From Chaetoderma sp. LZ-2023a (Eukaryota > Mollusca > Caudofoveata > Chaetodermatida > Chaetodermatidae): DNA of 64,000 bases. This document shows, in pieces, positions 22,985 to 32,964 of this stretch (the first letter of the stretch is position 1; every line of letters starts with the position of its first letter). Location: NCBI GenBank assembly GCA_034401795.1, contig CM067367.1, forward strand, positions 35,502,880 to 35,566,879. Reading direction: 5' to 3'. The position numbers and the translations under genes were made by a program. The notes beneath the pieces are model-generated. The model was not told the origin of the DNA. It saw only the letters and a list, made by a program, of their open reading frames with translations, and searched no databases.

Positions 22985-24880
22985 GTGACAGGAACAGCGG
23001 TGCCAGTTAGACCAGGCAAGCCAAGACCAAAATGGTTCTCTCTCTCGTCAAGAGAGGGGGGGGGGTGGGAGCGGATCGCGAGCCAGATACCCCTATTAGG
23101 CGTCGATGCGTCTATAGTGGGTGGAAGGCTCATGCGTTTCGTCAAGGCTTGGCGAGGTGTGACATCAGACAGTCTGGTCCTGGCATGGTTATCCCAGGGG
23201 TACATGCCGGAGTGGTGGGACTTTCCACCACAAAATCTGTCTTTGGCACCTGTCTGGAAACCCGTACCAAGGGAAGCAGACAAATTGGAAGCCATTCAAA
23301 ACGAAGTGTCAGGTTTGCTTCTGAAGGGAGCAATAAAACCAGCAAACCGGAACACTCCAGGCTTCTATTCAAACATGTTCCTTGTCCCCAAGGGCACAGG
23401 GGGATGGAGACCCGTACTCAATCTAAGGCCATTAAATTGGTTTATCCATACGCCTCGGTTTCAGATGGAAACTCCGAGGTCGGTAATGGAAGGATTGATA
23501 AATGGAATGTGGTGTGTATCGATCGATCTGAAAGATGCATATTTCCACATTCCAATGAACGGGAGTTGTCACAGGTTTCTGAGATTTGCGTTTCAGAATC
23601 AAGTATGGGAGTTTATAGTCCTCCCATTCGGCCTGTCGACAGCTCCACGGGTTTTCACCAGAGTGGTCCTTGCGGTGACAGCGTTTCTCAGAAAAGAGAA
23701 CCTGGCACTTCACACCTACATAGACGATTGGCTGATCAAAGCAGACACATCAGTCAGGTTAGAGGTGGATACTGCTCTGACTCTGAAGTTGCTTTCAGAT
23801 CTAGGCTGGATAGTCAACCAGGAGAAATCCAAGTTGACACCCACTCAACATTTCGTTTATTTAGGGATGCGATTCGATCTCGAGGAGGGCAGGATTTACC
23901 CGTCAGAGCCCAGAGTGGTGTCTCTGTTAGCCATCCTCAAGAGTTTTCGATTGGGAAACCACATTCAGGCGAGGCGGTGTCTTCAGATGCTGGGCATGAT
24001 GGTCTCCATGAAGTAGGTTATCCCGTAAGCTGCTCTGATGCGAAGACCTATCCAGTTGTATCTGATGTCTCTGTGGAAACAGAGAACAGAACTCCTGTCA
24101 AAACTGGTGCCAGTTTTGGAGCCAATAATGTCGCATCTTGTATGGTGGAAAGAGTGTCAGAATCTCCTAGTAGGAGTTTCGCTGCACCTACCCCACCCCC
24201 AGCTGTCCGTGTACACGGATGCATCGCTGGAGGGATGGGGGGGGCCCTGCCTGGGAGAACACCAGGTCTCAGGCACATGGACTGTCCAAGACAGCCAGTT
24301 GCATATCAATCTGTTGGAAATGATGGCAGTGGAACTGGCAATGGAAAAGTTTCAGGGGAAAGGCGATATTGATACGGTCGGACAACTCGACAGTAGTATC
24401 ATACATAATTCGCCAAGGCGGGACCAAGTCACCCACACTATGTATCAAAGTGTGGCACGTGATTCAATGGTGCAGGAATTACTCAGTTGTTTTGAAAGCA
24501 GCTACACAGGATCTTCGAGCATTGGAGCAAACCCAACATGGACTTGTTCGCCACAAGGGAAAATGCTCAAATCATGACTTATGTCTCGCTGATTCCAGAT
24601 CCAAATGCCGTCGATATAGATGCTCTGGCGATAAGCTGGAGAGGAATGCACGCTTACGCGTACCCACCCACCATTCTTCTACTGAAGATATTGGTGAAGA
24701 TCAGGGAGGAGCTGTGCCTGGTTCTGCTAATAGCGCCATTTTGGCCCAGCAGGGTGTGGTTCACAGATCTTCTAGATCTGCTGGTGGAAAATCCAGTGCA
24801 GTTACCCGAGATTCTGAACATAATCTCCCAGGCCAAGGGACGCTTCCTACACGAGCGTCCCGAAATGTTCAAATTGACTG
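22985..24880 (+). pseudogene. RT-RNase H region of DIRS A (fossil)
   Basis: RT boxes [39 protein letters not shown] and YIDDWLIKAD are readable in the first part. RNase H stretches include YTDASLEGWGG, and the DLFATRENAQ...PDPNAVDIDALAISW segment typical of DIRS elements follows. The region is broken. Confidence 0.85.
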
Positions 24881-25880
24881 TGTGGATGTTATCAAACAAC
24901 GTTCCACGTCAGAAGGCTTTTCTCGACAAGCTGCAGATTTCATCGCAGCTGCGAGAAGGAGGTCAACCTTCAAGTCATATAACAACAAGGTTAACAGATT
25001 TGCAGACTGGTGTGAAGAAAATGGTATTGATACCTTTCAATCCACTATTCAGCAAATAGCAGACTTTCTCTGTGTGCTGTTCTTTTCAAGACTAGCTCCT
25101 GTCACAATTGCTGGATACAAGTCAGCTTTGGCATCAGTTATCCCTTGTCTAGCCAACAGGGATAGTCCAGGGGTGGCCCAGTTGAATGTGATGGTGAAGG
25201 GAATGAGCAATCTCCGACCGAGACAACCGGTAGTCATTCCAGCCTGGAGTCTATCTTTAGTGCTTAATGTACTGGCCAAGCACCATTTTGAACTGTTGCG
25301 TTCGGGTAGTCTAAAGCATTTGACTCTAAAGGCGGTCTTTCTATTGGCAGCTTCCTCAGCTAGAAGGCGCAGTGAGATCCATGCACTTTCAGCAGAGAGG
25401 GACCGATTTATTGTCTCCGGAGAGGGTCTGCGTCTACTGCCAAGAGCAGAGTTTCTGTCAAAGATCAGTCTTCGAGATATCCCGGCAAACCGATCATTAT
25501 ACCGAAACTAACTAGGTTTGATCGTGATGCTAGTGTCTGGTGCCCAGTCCGTGCTTTGACTAAGTACAAGAAACGGACAGACTCGTTACGGTCGAATGAT
25601 AGACATCTATGGATCTGCCATAAGAAGCCATATGGCGCTGCATCCATGGATTCTATCTCTCGTTGGGTAGTCAAATGCATTCAGACTACCCATGAGATTG
25701 CGACTGGGCACCAGGTGCAATTGCCAAGGGCACACGATGTTAGAGGATTAGCCCCCTCGACCGCCCTTTACAATGGTGTTCCGTTAGAGGACATCATGGC
25801 TGTTGCACAATGGCGGATTACTATATGAGGGATTTGTCAGACTCCGCCAATCCACTCGCTTTAGCTGTTTTGAAACGATA
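24880..25880 (+). pseudogene. Tyrosine recombinase region of DIRS A (fossil)
   Basis: The N-terminal SAM-like core-binding part reads RRRSTFKSYNNKVNRFADWC. The catalytic domain has [11 protein letters not shown] (first catalytic Arg) and HDVRGLAPSTALYNGV (the H-x-x-R box). It would have integrated the circular DNA copy. The region is broken. Confidence 0.85.
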
Positions 25881-26147
25881 GTTATACGACCACACTGCTC
25901 TTCTCCCTTTTTTGGCATTTGTAAGAAAGAATTAAGAAGCAGACATGGTCGAGCGAGAGGATGTCAACCAGATCGTGTCACTGATGGCCGGACAAGTGAA
26001 TGGTTGGAGGCGCCACGTCTGGAATCCAAATATCATGAGGTAATTCAAGATTGAGAGTTTTTTGTATTATGTCTATATATCATGTTCATTCATCTTATAT
26101 ATTCATTTGTGTTTCAGGTGAGATGCATGTTCGTGAGGTCTCTCCCT

Positions 26148-26345
26148 TTTCACATCAAGAGTATACTTACCTCCCTAATACTTTTGATATTGCTAAATAT
26201 CGGCTTTCACTCAATAAAACACTCAGATTAAAAACAGTTAGGTGCCCCTACTGGGCAGGGAGTCAGAGGTAGTCCGGCGGATGCTCGCCCCACCACCGCG
26301 CATGCGCCGACTACTACTTCCTCTTTGCTCATTTATTGGCAAAGG
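26148..26345 (+). repeat. Left inverted repeat of DIRS B
   Basis: It starts TTTCACATCAAGAGTATAC and is complementary, over about 180 bases, to 32,965-33,145. It contains the palindrome GCGCATGCGC within 26,297-26,308, close to the NRF-1 consensus. Confidence 0.9.
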
Positions 26346-26430
26346 GTTACATGCGGTTTTGTGATTTTCATACTTTTCTGCGCGTTGCCTTGTTTTTCGC
26401 TCACGTTTGACGTTTATTTTTGGTGGAAGC

Positions 26431-26481
26431 ATGTCGGAAAGGGAGGATTCGCCTCTAGAAGGAGCGGGATCGCTTTATCAG
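26431..26481 (+). other. Candidate 51-nt leader exon of DIRS B ORF1
   Basis: An ATG opens 17 codons ending in CAG, directly followed by a GTGAAT donor. Copies C (56,946-56,896), D (59,281-59,331) and E (63,089-63,139) each have an exact-length counterpart ending LGPLNQ or similar at the same donor. A pyrimidine-tract acceptor (TGTTTCAG, ending 27,249) lies directly before ORF1, in compatible phase. ORF1 has no early ATG of its own. Confidence 0.6.
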
Positions 26482-27249
26482 GTGAATTCTTTGATATGCT
26501 AGCGTGTTTTGTCCCGGTTTAATGTATTTCCGGGACTCGCGCTTACCGTGATTAGCGCCTGATTATGTTGGGTTTTTACAACATGGTGCTTCATATGTCT
26601 CATTTCTCTTTGTGTTTTGTCCACAGGTATCGCATAGAAGCTTTGGTGGACTTTTCGGCACAAGAGGATATGTTTTCTCTCCACCACGGTTCCATTTCCT
26701 ACTAATACTGTTAGGTTATCTAACCAAAAGATCTATGTTCAGTGAGTTGGAGGCCTGTTATAAAGGTCTTCTCACTTTGCCCTCTTGCTCCAATTCCTTC
26801 CCCTGAGGTGGAGAGAATGTAGAGGCGTACTATGGTGGAGTTCTCCGGTTCATCACGTTGGATGGTTTGTCTATACAAGGATCAGGTATCTAATTATAAT
26901 GTAAACAAAAGGGGAGATAATTTCCCTTTTTGCCAATACTAGAATTGGAAGGAGTTATCTCTGTATATCTGATTGTTGTGTACTCGAAATGCCAATTCAA
27001 CGGAAATGTTCCGTTTTACTTATACAATTCGTTCTTGCTCTTGGTGCTTGTTGCGGATCGATTAATTTGGTCACGAGAGTGATGACGTCATAATCGGCCT
27101 TGGCCTTTTTATTAACAATTAACGTTTTGTCCATGGCTGGTTCTTCTTGATTTCTGATCTTGATGATCCTGTCCTCTCTTTTTAGTTGGTTTTGAGTTTG
27201 CTAACCTTAACTATCTTGCTCATTGTCCCTGTCCTTTGTCCTGTTTCAG

Positions 27250-29298
27250 AGACCTGGTTGCCCGTCCTGCGGGAGGTTTCTGAAAAGCCGCTTTGTCCCG
27301 CACTTGTGCTTCAGCTGCAGTCCCTGTGGACCGTTGCTGAAGTGCGACGTATGTAAGCTGTGGGGGGGCGAATTAATGTCTGATTTTCTCGCATTGCAGG
27401 CAAGGGAGAAGGTAATGGAGGAAGAGAGGAAGAAGAAGGAGAAAGTGTGTAAGAAGGGTAAGAAGAAGGCCTCATCCGCGGTGGATATGGAGGCCTTCAG
27501 GTCCGAAATGTTGCAAGAGATGCAGAGGACAATAAAGGATCTGGTCCCAGAGTTGCTTCGTGGCATGCTCCCTGGGCCAGCTCCTTTGTTGTCCTCGGCA
27601 TCTGCTTACGAGCAGGTGATCCCCGCCTCTGAATCCGGTCTCTTTAGGTCCGGTCCGGTTGTGGATTCAGAGGTGGCCCCTTTGTTGGGGGCAGTCCAAG
27701 GCCCTGGCAGCAGGCATGGCGCCGCGCCGAGGGGCCGTGGACAACGGTTGTTGCTGGGACCCGCGGTCTGCTCATCAGACCCCGGGTATCCGCGCGCCGA
27801 AGGTGCCAAACCCTCCTATGGCACCTTTCCTGGCCAGTCCGGGTTAGCTTTCTTTGCTGACCCGGAGTCTAATCTTTCTGGCCAGGAAGAAGAGGATCTC
27901 CTGCTGGGGTCGCCTTCTGAGGACGTGGCCATGGAATACGACGTCTGTGCACCCCTCGCGGGGAATGCAGGCGACGTGTTCCATGGTTCTACTCACGCAG
28001 GAGTAGATTTCACGGTCCAGAGGGTGTCCCCGGGCGGTGCTGTTGACCACGGATACCGCATACCTCGGCTTGCCGATGGTATGGCTGGTGCTGGTCAGAC
28101 CCGTGGTAGAGCGGTGTTTACCCCGCGCTCTGCCACGGCGCCTGCTCCTGGTCAAGCCGCGGATTTTAGCATGCCTGCTCTCTCGGGCCCGCATGCTTTT
28201 CCAGGCTTGCCAGGGGTATCAGCTTACCCGCCGTCGACATCAACTGCGAGTGCTCTGGAGGAAGACGAAGGCCCTCGTCTAGTAGAGCGCTCGCAGTTAG
28301 CCACGGAGGAGGATTGGTCGGACGCTTGCCAGTGGCTGGTAAGTGTTCGGCCAGATCTACCCGTGGAGCTGCCGGCTAGCCAGCGTGACCATAGGCCGTG
28401 GTTAGCTGGTAGGCCGGCGGCTACCGCTATGCCATCTCTGCCGCTTGCTGAGCATGTCGTGGACATGTTCGAAGCGGCAGAGGCGTCCATTAAGGTGAAT
28501 GGACGTCTCGCGAAGGCCCCTCGCGAGGTGGCGAAGCGGTGCCGCATCGTGCCCCTGGATTACCAGCGGTACGGTGTGGTGCCAAAGCCGAGCGTTGATG
28601 ATCGCGCGGCTTTGGGCGAAGATGCGCGGCCGGGCTCCCGTTCTGACACGGGAGTCTTGTGCTCGAACGCGTTGCGTTCGGCAAATGCCGCGCTGCGGGA
28701 TGCGGAGGAGAGTGGGAGAGCGTCGATTGCCGCTCTATCCCACGTTTCCCAGCTGCTACAAGGGGTGGTAGCGGCTTCCGCATCACGCCAACCTAGCCCG
28801 GTGACAGTCCAGAGAGCCATTCAGGATGGTATCAACCTGGCTTTGGACTGTTTGACGCGGGCGGTAACCAGAAGTGTCCGGGCGAGGCGCACGTTTGCAC
28901 TTGACAATCTGTGCCCGTCCCAGGACCTGTATAATAGGCTGCTGCGGACGCCTATGACAGGTCCTGGTCTCTTTGGAGGTGAGGGATGCAGGCACCTCCA
29001 GGAGACGGTCACTCTGGTTAATAACCAGAGGGCGCTGCGGGAACAGTTTGAGGTGCTCCGGCGGGAGCGTGTTCGCGCGGCACCCCCTGCGTATCGTCCT
29101 CTGCAGGCTCGAGGTGGTGCTGGCCAGGTCAGGGGCCAGCCACCGTCGCAACGTAGGCCTAGGCCACGGGCGATTCGGCCAGCAGTGAGGGGGGCGCAGG
29201 CTCCCCAGCCGCACCCGGCCAGACAGCAGCCCGCGCACCGTGGTGCGCGCGGCGCTGGGCGGGGCGCGCGGGGATCTGGTCGCGGTAATCGGGCCTGA
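27250..29298 (+). CDS. Gag-like ORF1 of DIRS B
   Basis: An open frame of about 680 codons counted from the acceptor. The N-terminus has a cysteine cluster (PGCPSCGRF, CFSC, CSPCG, CDVCKLW) that looks zinc-binding, then a lysine/glutamate-rich coiled-coil-like stretch, a long proline/glycine-rich variable middle, a conserved block ([42 protein letters not shown]) and an Arg/Gly-rich tail suited to nucleic-acid binding. It corresponds to the gag-like first ORF of DIRS1 elements, which should package the element RNA. The first in-frame ATG is at GGELMSD, well after the Cys cluster, which supports a spliced upstream start. Its end overlaps the next frame by about 60 bases. It looks intact. Confidence 0.85.
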   Translation, partial: RPGCPSCGRFLKSRFVPHLCFSCSPCGPLLKCDVCKLWGGELMSDFLALQAREKVMEEERKKKEKVCKKGKKKASSAVDMEAFRSEMLQEMQRTIKDLVPELLRGMLPGPAPLLSSASAYEQVIPASESGLFRSGPVVDSEVAPLLGAVQGPGSRHGAAPRGRGQRLLLGPAVCSSDPGYPRAEGAKPSYGTFPGQSGLAFFADPESNLSGQEEEDLLLGSPSEDVAMEYDVCAPLAGNAGDVFHGSTHAGVDFTVQRVSPGGAVDHGYRIPRLADGMAGAGQTRGRAVFTPRSATAPAPGQAADFSMPALSGPHAFPGLPGVSAYPPSTSTASALEEDEGPRLVERSQLATEEDWSDACQWLVSVRPDLPVELPASQRDHRPWLAGRPAATAMPSLPLAEHVVDMFEAAEASIKVNGRLAKAPREVAKRCRIVPLDYQRYGVVPKPSVDDRAALGEDARPGSRSDTGVLCSNALRSANAALRDAEESGRASIAALSHVSQLLQGVVAASASRQPSPVTVQRAIQDGINLALDCLTRAVTRSVRARRTFALDNLCPSQDLYNRLLRTPMTGPGLFGGEGCRHLQETVTLVNNQRALREQFEVLRRERVRAAPPAYRPLQARGGAGQVRGQPPSQRRPRPRAIRPAVRGAQAPQPHPARQQPAHRGARGAGRGARGSGRGNRA

Positions 29299-31429
29299 TG
29301 GCCTGGTTACCGCGGTGGGAACCACTCCGGTGTTGCAGGCCGAGAGAACAGTGCCACTCTGGCCCTCCTTATGTCCACCTCTATCCCTAGGTGGACCGGT
29401 GGGCGGCCGTTTGGCCGCCCGCTTGCCAGAGTGGAAGCGGTTGACTCAGGACCGTTTAGTCTTGCGATGGCTTTCAGTCGGGTATCGTCCCGACTGGGTG
29501 ACAGGCCCGCCATCGCGACTGTCTCTCGCGCCGATCTGGACTCCCATTCCACGGGATCCGGATCAGAGGTTGTGTATAGAGGAGGAAATAAATTCCCTCA
29601 TACTAAAAGAAGCCATTCAGCCGGCACAGAGGTGCCCGGGCTTCTATTCAACCCTGTTCTTAGTAACAAAAAACACCGGAGGGTGGAGGCCGATTCTCAA
29701 CCTCAAGCCGTTGAACAAGTTCATCGAGACACCCAGTTTCAAGATGGAGACTGTGCGCTCGGTGTTGGCGGGGTTAGAGCGAGGGATGTGGACAGCGTCG
29801 ATAGATTTGAAGGATGCTTATTTCCACATTCCCATAGAGAGGAGTTTCCGTCGATTCCTGAGATTTGCATTTCAGGGCCGGCGGTGGGAATTCAGGGTGT
29901 TACCCTTCGGAATTTCCACGGCTCCTCGGGTCTTCACCCGTGTGGTTCTCGCGATCACTGCATACCTCCGCAGGAGAAGCATAGCAGTCCACACGTACAT
30001 AGACGACTGGCTATTGAAAGCACACACCCGGGAATCGTTGTCAGCCAATCTGGAGATTGTTTTGAAAACTCTCTCGGACTTGGGCTGGATAATCAATTTC
30101 CCGAAATCAGAGCTAACTCCATCCCAGAAGTTTGTTTACCTGGGCATGTTCTTCGATCTGGAGACGGGGTATGTGTACCCCACTCAGGAGAGGGTTCAAG
30201 TACTCATCTCGGTAATTCAGTCGGTGTGCGACAGTCGTCATGTCCTGGCACGGGTTTACTTGAGAATGCTGGGCTTGATGGTTTCTTTGGAACCAGTCAT
30301 TCCACAGGCCGCCTTGCGCAGGCGTCCGATCCAGTTGTTTCTCATGACACAGTGGACCCAGAGTTCAGGTTCGCTGGACTCGAACGTGCCGGTGTTGGCG
30401 CCTCTGATTCACCACCTGCAATGGTGGTTGAATACAGAGAATCTCTTGCTGGGGGTTTTGCTAACCCCTCCCCACCCTCAGGTGACTGTGTATACAGATG
30501 CATCGATGGAGGGGTGGGGAGCTTGTCTGGAAGAGTCCACAGTATCAGGGCTTTGGGATCTGGATCAGTCCAAGGAACATATCAATCTACTAGAGCTAAG
30601 AGCAGTAGTCCTGGGCCTGGAACATTTCTTACAGAAAGTTCAGGGCAAGATTGTTCTAATTCGTTCAGACAACTCAACAGTAGTGACTTACATAAACCGC
30701 CAGGGCGGAACGAAGTCGCCCAGTCTCTGTATGATGACATGGGGACTGCTTTGTTGGTGCCTGGATCATGGGATCACCTTGAAAGCAGTTCATATTCCGG
30801 GGAGGTTAAATCTGCTAGCAGACTCATTGAGCCGAAGGATGAGTGTTTTACCCACGGAATGGCAACTAAATCAATGTGTGGCGGATCGTCTGTTCGACCA
30901 TTGGGGGAAACCCAACATAGATTTGTTCGCGATGAAGAAGAATGCGAAGATGACGACGTACGTCTCTCCGATTCCAGACCCAAGCGCTTTCGCAACAGAT
31001 GCGTTAGCTATCAGCTGGGAGGGAATGTATGCATACGCATTCCCCCCAGCAATCCTGATTCCAAAGGTGCTTCAGAAAATCAGGCAGCAGGAGTGCCAAG
31101 TGCTTCTGATCGCCCCGGATTGGCCAAGCCGATCGTGGTATACGGATCTGCTGGACCTTCTGGTCTGCAATCCGGTTCCGCTGCCTCTGATGGACAACCT
31201 TATCTTCCAGGGCAAGGCCCTTCACGACAATCCGTCAATGTTCCGATTGACTGCGTGGATGTTGTCAAGGAATCTAGAATTAAGGAGGGCTTTTCTGAGC
31301 AAGCGGCCATGTTTATGGCCAAAGCCAGGAGGGGGTCAACCTCCAGAGCATATAATTATAAAATCAACAGATTTGCAGAATGGTGCTCAAAAAGATGTAT
31401 TGATCCAATGGAATCATCTATTCAGGTAG
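29240..31429 (+). CDS. Reverse transcriptase-RNase H of DIRS B
   Basis: An open frame of 729 codons. The RT part has [45 protein letters not shown] and the catalytic YIDDWLLKA. RNase H follows with [40 protein letters not shown] and LADSLSRR, so its acidic residues are present. It continues into the DIRS-typical segment [20 protein letters not shown] and [18 protein letters not shown]. No aspartic protease or integrase is present, as usual for DIRS. It overlaps ORF1 by 60 bases and shares about 2 kb with the recombinase frame. The true start codon is uncertain; expression may rely on frameshifting or reinitiation. It looks intact. Confidence 0.9.
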   Translation: MVRAALGGARGDLVAVIGPDGLVTAVGTTPVLQAERTVPLWPSLCPPLSLGGPVGGRLAARLPEWKRLTQDRLVLRWLSVGYRPDWVTGPPSRLSLAPIWTPIPRDPDQRLCIEEEINSLILKEAIQPAQRCPGFYSTLFLVTKNTGGWRPILNLKPLNKFIETPSFKMETVRSVLAGLERGMWTASIDLKDAYFHIPIERSFRRFLRFAFQGRRWEFRVLPFGISTAPRVFTRVVLAITAYLRRRSIAVHTYIDDWLLKAHTRESLSANLEIVLKTLSDLGWIINFPKSELTPSQKFVYLGMFFDLETGYVYPTQERVQVLISVIQSVCDSRHVLARVYLRMLGLMVSLEPVIPQAALRRRPIQLFLMTQWTQSSGSLDSNVPVLAPLIHHLQWWLNTENLLLGVLLTPPHPQVTVYTDASMEGWGACLEESTVSGLWDLDQSKEHINLLELRAVVLGLEHFLQKVQGKIVLIRSDNSTVVTYINRQGGTKSPSLCMMTWGLLCWCLDHGITLKAVHIPGRLNLLADSLSRRMSVLPTEWQLNQCVADRLFDHWGKPNIDLFAMKKNAKMTTYVSPIPDPSAFATDALAISWEGMYAYAFPPAILIPKVLQKIRQQECQVLLIAPDWPSRSWYTDLLDLLVCNPVPLPLMDNLIFQGKALHDNPSMFRLTAWMLSRNLELRRAFLSKRPCLWPKPGGGQPPEHIIIKSTDLQNGAQKDVLIQWNHLFR

Positions 31430-32268
31430 TGGCTGATTTCCTCTGTCACCTATATGATGCCTATAGCCTCAAGCCTAACTCTATTGCTGGTTATAAGTCA
31501 GCTTTAATGACTGTTATTCCTTGCTTGGCTAATAGGGGGAGTGATGAAGTAAGTACATTAAATGTATTAATTAAAGGCATGGGCAATCTAAGACCAAGGA
31601 ATCCTCCACTGATTCCGTCTTGGAGTTTATCACTGGTGCTCCAGGTACTAGGTGATAAGCCTTTTGAACCACTTAGTTCCATTTCTATGAAAATGTTAAC
31701 TCTTAAAACTGTATTTTTAATTGCTGCGGCCTCGGCTAGGCGTAGGAGTGAAATTCACGCCTTATCAGCCGAGGTTGACCGTTTTGTGGTTACAGGGGAA
31801 GGCCTTAAGCTTCTACCTAGGATTAATTTCTTGTCTAAAAATCAGTCATTGAAATATCCAGGTCAACCTATTTTTTTGCCATCTTTAACTAGATATGATC
31901 CTAATTCTAAAGTATGGTGCCCCGTACGGGCGCTGCTCCGGTACAAACAGCGTACTTCGGAGTGGCGTACCGACCAGTCAGCGTTATGGTTGTCATATAT
32001 TGAACCCCATGGTAGGGCGTCTAAGGACACCATTTCTAGGTGGATTGTGGAATGTATTCAATTTTGTCACAAATCCGCCACCGGGCGACAGGTTGACGTG
32101 GCCAAGGCTCACAGTGTCCGCGGTGTCGTGACATCCACTGCCCTTTTTAATGGGGTCCCTGTGGATGATATTATGTCAGTGGCTCAGTGGCACTGTGAGT
32201 CTAGTTTTACAGACCATTACCTCCGTGACACCTCTAACCCTCTCGCCTTGTCGATTTTGAAACAATAA
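29371..32268 (+). CDS. Tyrosine recombinase frame of DIRS B
   Basis: An open frame of up to 965 codons. The recombinase itself occupies the last 340 or so, from about 31,240. The core-binding part reads [20 protein letters not shown]. The catalytic part has [11 protein letters not shown], the HSVRGVVTS box (H-x-x-R) and [15 protein letters not shown], which gives the second His/Trp position and the Tyr nucleophile. It would integrate a circular DNA copy by site-specific recombination, which explains the missing target duplications. The first 2 kb of the frame lies over the RT-RNase H frame and has no recognised domain. The real start is probably inside this overlap. It looks intact. Confidence 0.88.
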   Translation: MSTSIPRWTGGRPFGRPLARVEAVDSGPFSLAMAFSRVSSRLGDRPAIATVSRADLDSHSTGSGSEVVYRGGNKFPHTKRSHSAGTEVPGLLFNPVLSNKKHRRVEADSQPQAVEQVHRDTQFQDGDCALGVGGVRARDVDSVDRFEGCLFPHSHREEFPSIPEICISGPAVGIQGVTLRNFHGSSGLHPCGSRDHCIPPQEKHSSPHVHRRLAIESTHPGIVVSQSGDCFENSLGLGLDNQFPEIRANSIPEVCLPGHVLRSGDGVCVPHSGEGSSTHLGNSVGVRQSSCPGTGLLENAGLDGFFGTSHSTGRLAQASDPVVSHDTVDPEFRFAGLERAGVGASDSPPAMVVEYRESLAGGFANPSPPSGDCVYRCIDGGVGSLSGRVHSIRALGSGSVQGTYQSTRAKSSSPGPGTFLTESSGQDCSNSFRQLNSSDLHKPPGRNEVAQSLYDDMGTALLVPGSWDHLESSSYSGEVKSASRLIEPKDECFTHGMATKSMCGGSSVRPLGETQHRFVRDEEECEDDDVRLSDSRPKRFRNRCVSYQLGGNVCIRIPPSNPDSKGASENQAAGVPSASDRPGLAKPIVVYGSAGPSGLQSGSAASDGQPYLPGQGPSRQSVNVPIDCVDVVKESRIKEGFSEQAAMFMAKARRGSTSRAYNYKINRFAEWCSKRCIDPMESSIQVVADFLCHLYDAYSLKPNSIAGYKSALMTVIPCLANRGSDEVSTLNVLIKGMGNLRPRNPPLIPSWSLSLVLQVLGDKPFEPLSSISMKMLTLKTVFLIAAASARRRSEIHALSAEVDRFVVTGEGLKLLPRINFLSKNQSLKYPGQPIFLPSLTRYDPNSKVWCPVRALLRYKQRTSEWRTDQSALWLSYIEPHGRASKDTISRWIVECIQFCHKSATGRQVDVAKAHSVRGVVTSTALFNGVPVDDIMSVAQWHCESSFTDHYLRDTSNPLALSILKQ

Positions 32269-32795
32269 CCGCTTTATGTTTGTGAAGAGTGCCTCCGCAT
32301 TGCTTATATACTTCGCCATTCAGCGACGGTGACAACCACTTGTCGGGACTGTATCATCCTTCTCTACTGGATTCATGATGACAGCTTCCTAGGACAACAA
32401 GGTCAGTCTTGTTCATGTGTTGTTCATTGTTTGTATTGTCACGTTACCCAGTGTTATTAATATGGTGATGGTTTATGTGGGTTGTGGTTCTTTATAGAGA
32501 GTATACGAAAATGGAGCCTTTTCGTCTCTGTCCTATAGTACTTAGCACTAGTACGAAGAGAGCGTGTAGGACATTGAGGTCATTTAATCTTCCTCCCAAG
32601 GGAGGGGGGGGAGCGCATATGACAAATCGGTCATCTCTCAGGCATCGGTTGTGTTATCCGATGGTTTATCAAATCCTGACTGTGTTTTCACACAGTTTCA
32701 GACGTCATAAGTGCCTTAAAACGCTTGAAAGCGTATAGGGAAGAGCTGGTCTTTTGACCTCGCCTCCCTCCCGCCAGATTCACTTTCGAATTCTG
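32269..32795 (+). other. 3' untranslated part of DIRS B, no gene seen
   Basis: Noncoding sequence between the recombinase stop and the internal complementary region. It has counterparts in copy C (50,584-51,116), including a poly-G/poly-C run near 32,604-32,611. No extra gene. Confidence 0.6.
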
Positions 32796-32896
32796 GCAAT
32801 ATCAAAAGTATTAGGGAGGTAAGTATACTCTTGATGTGAAATAAACGAAATCTAGGATTTCTTTTTTCACGAGAGAGTTGATACTTACCTCCCTAG
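32796..32896 (+). repeat. Internal complementary region of DIRS B
   Basis: The first half (32,796-32,845) is the reverse complement of the left terminus 26,148-26,197. The second half (32,843-32,896) is the reverse complement of the right terminus 33,128-33,181. Together they equal the joined ends of the element, the structure that DIRS1 elements use as a template to complete and circularise their DNA. Confidence 0.9.
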
Positions 32897-32964
32897 ATAC
32901 TGACCCGGCCTCTCCGCCCCACAGAGGCTCGGTCTTCAGGCTCTTGGTAGTTGCATGTGTTAGC

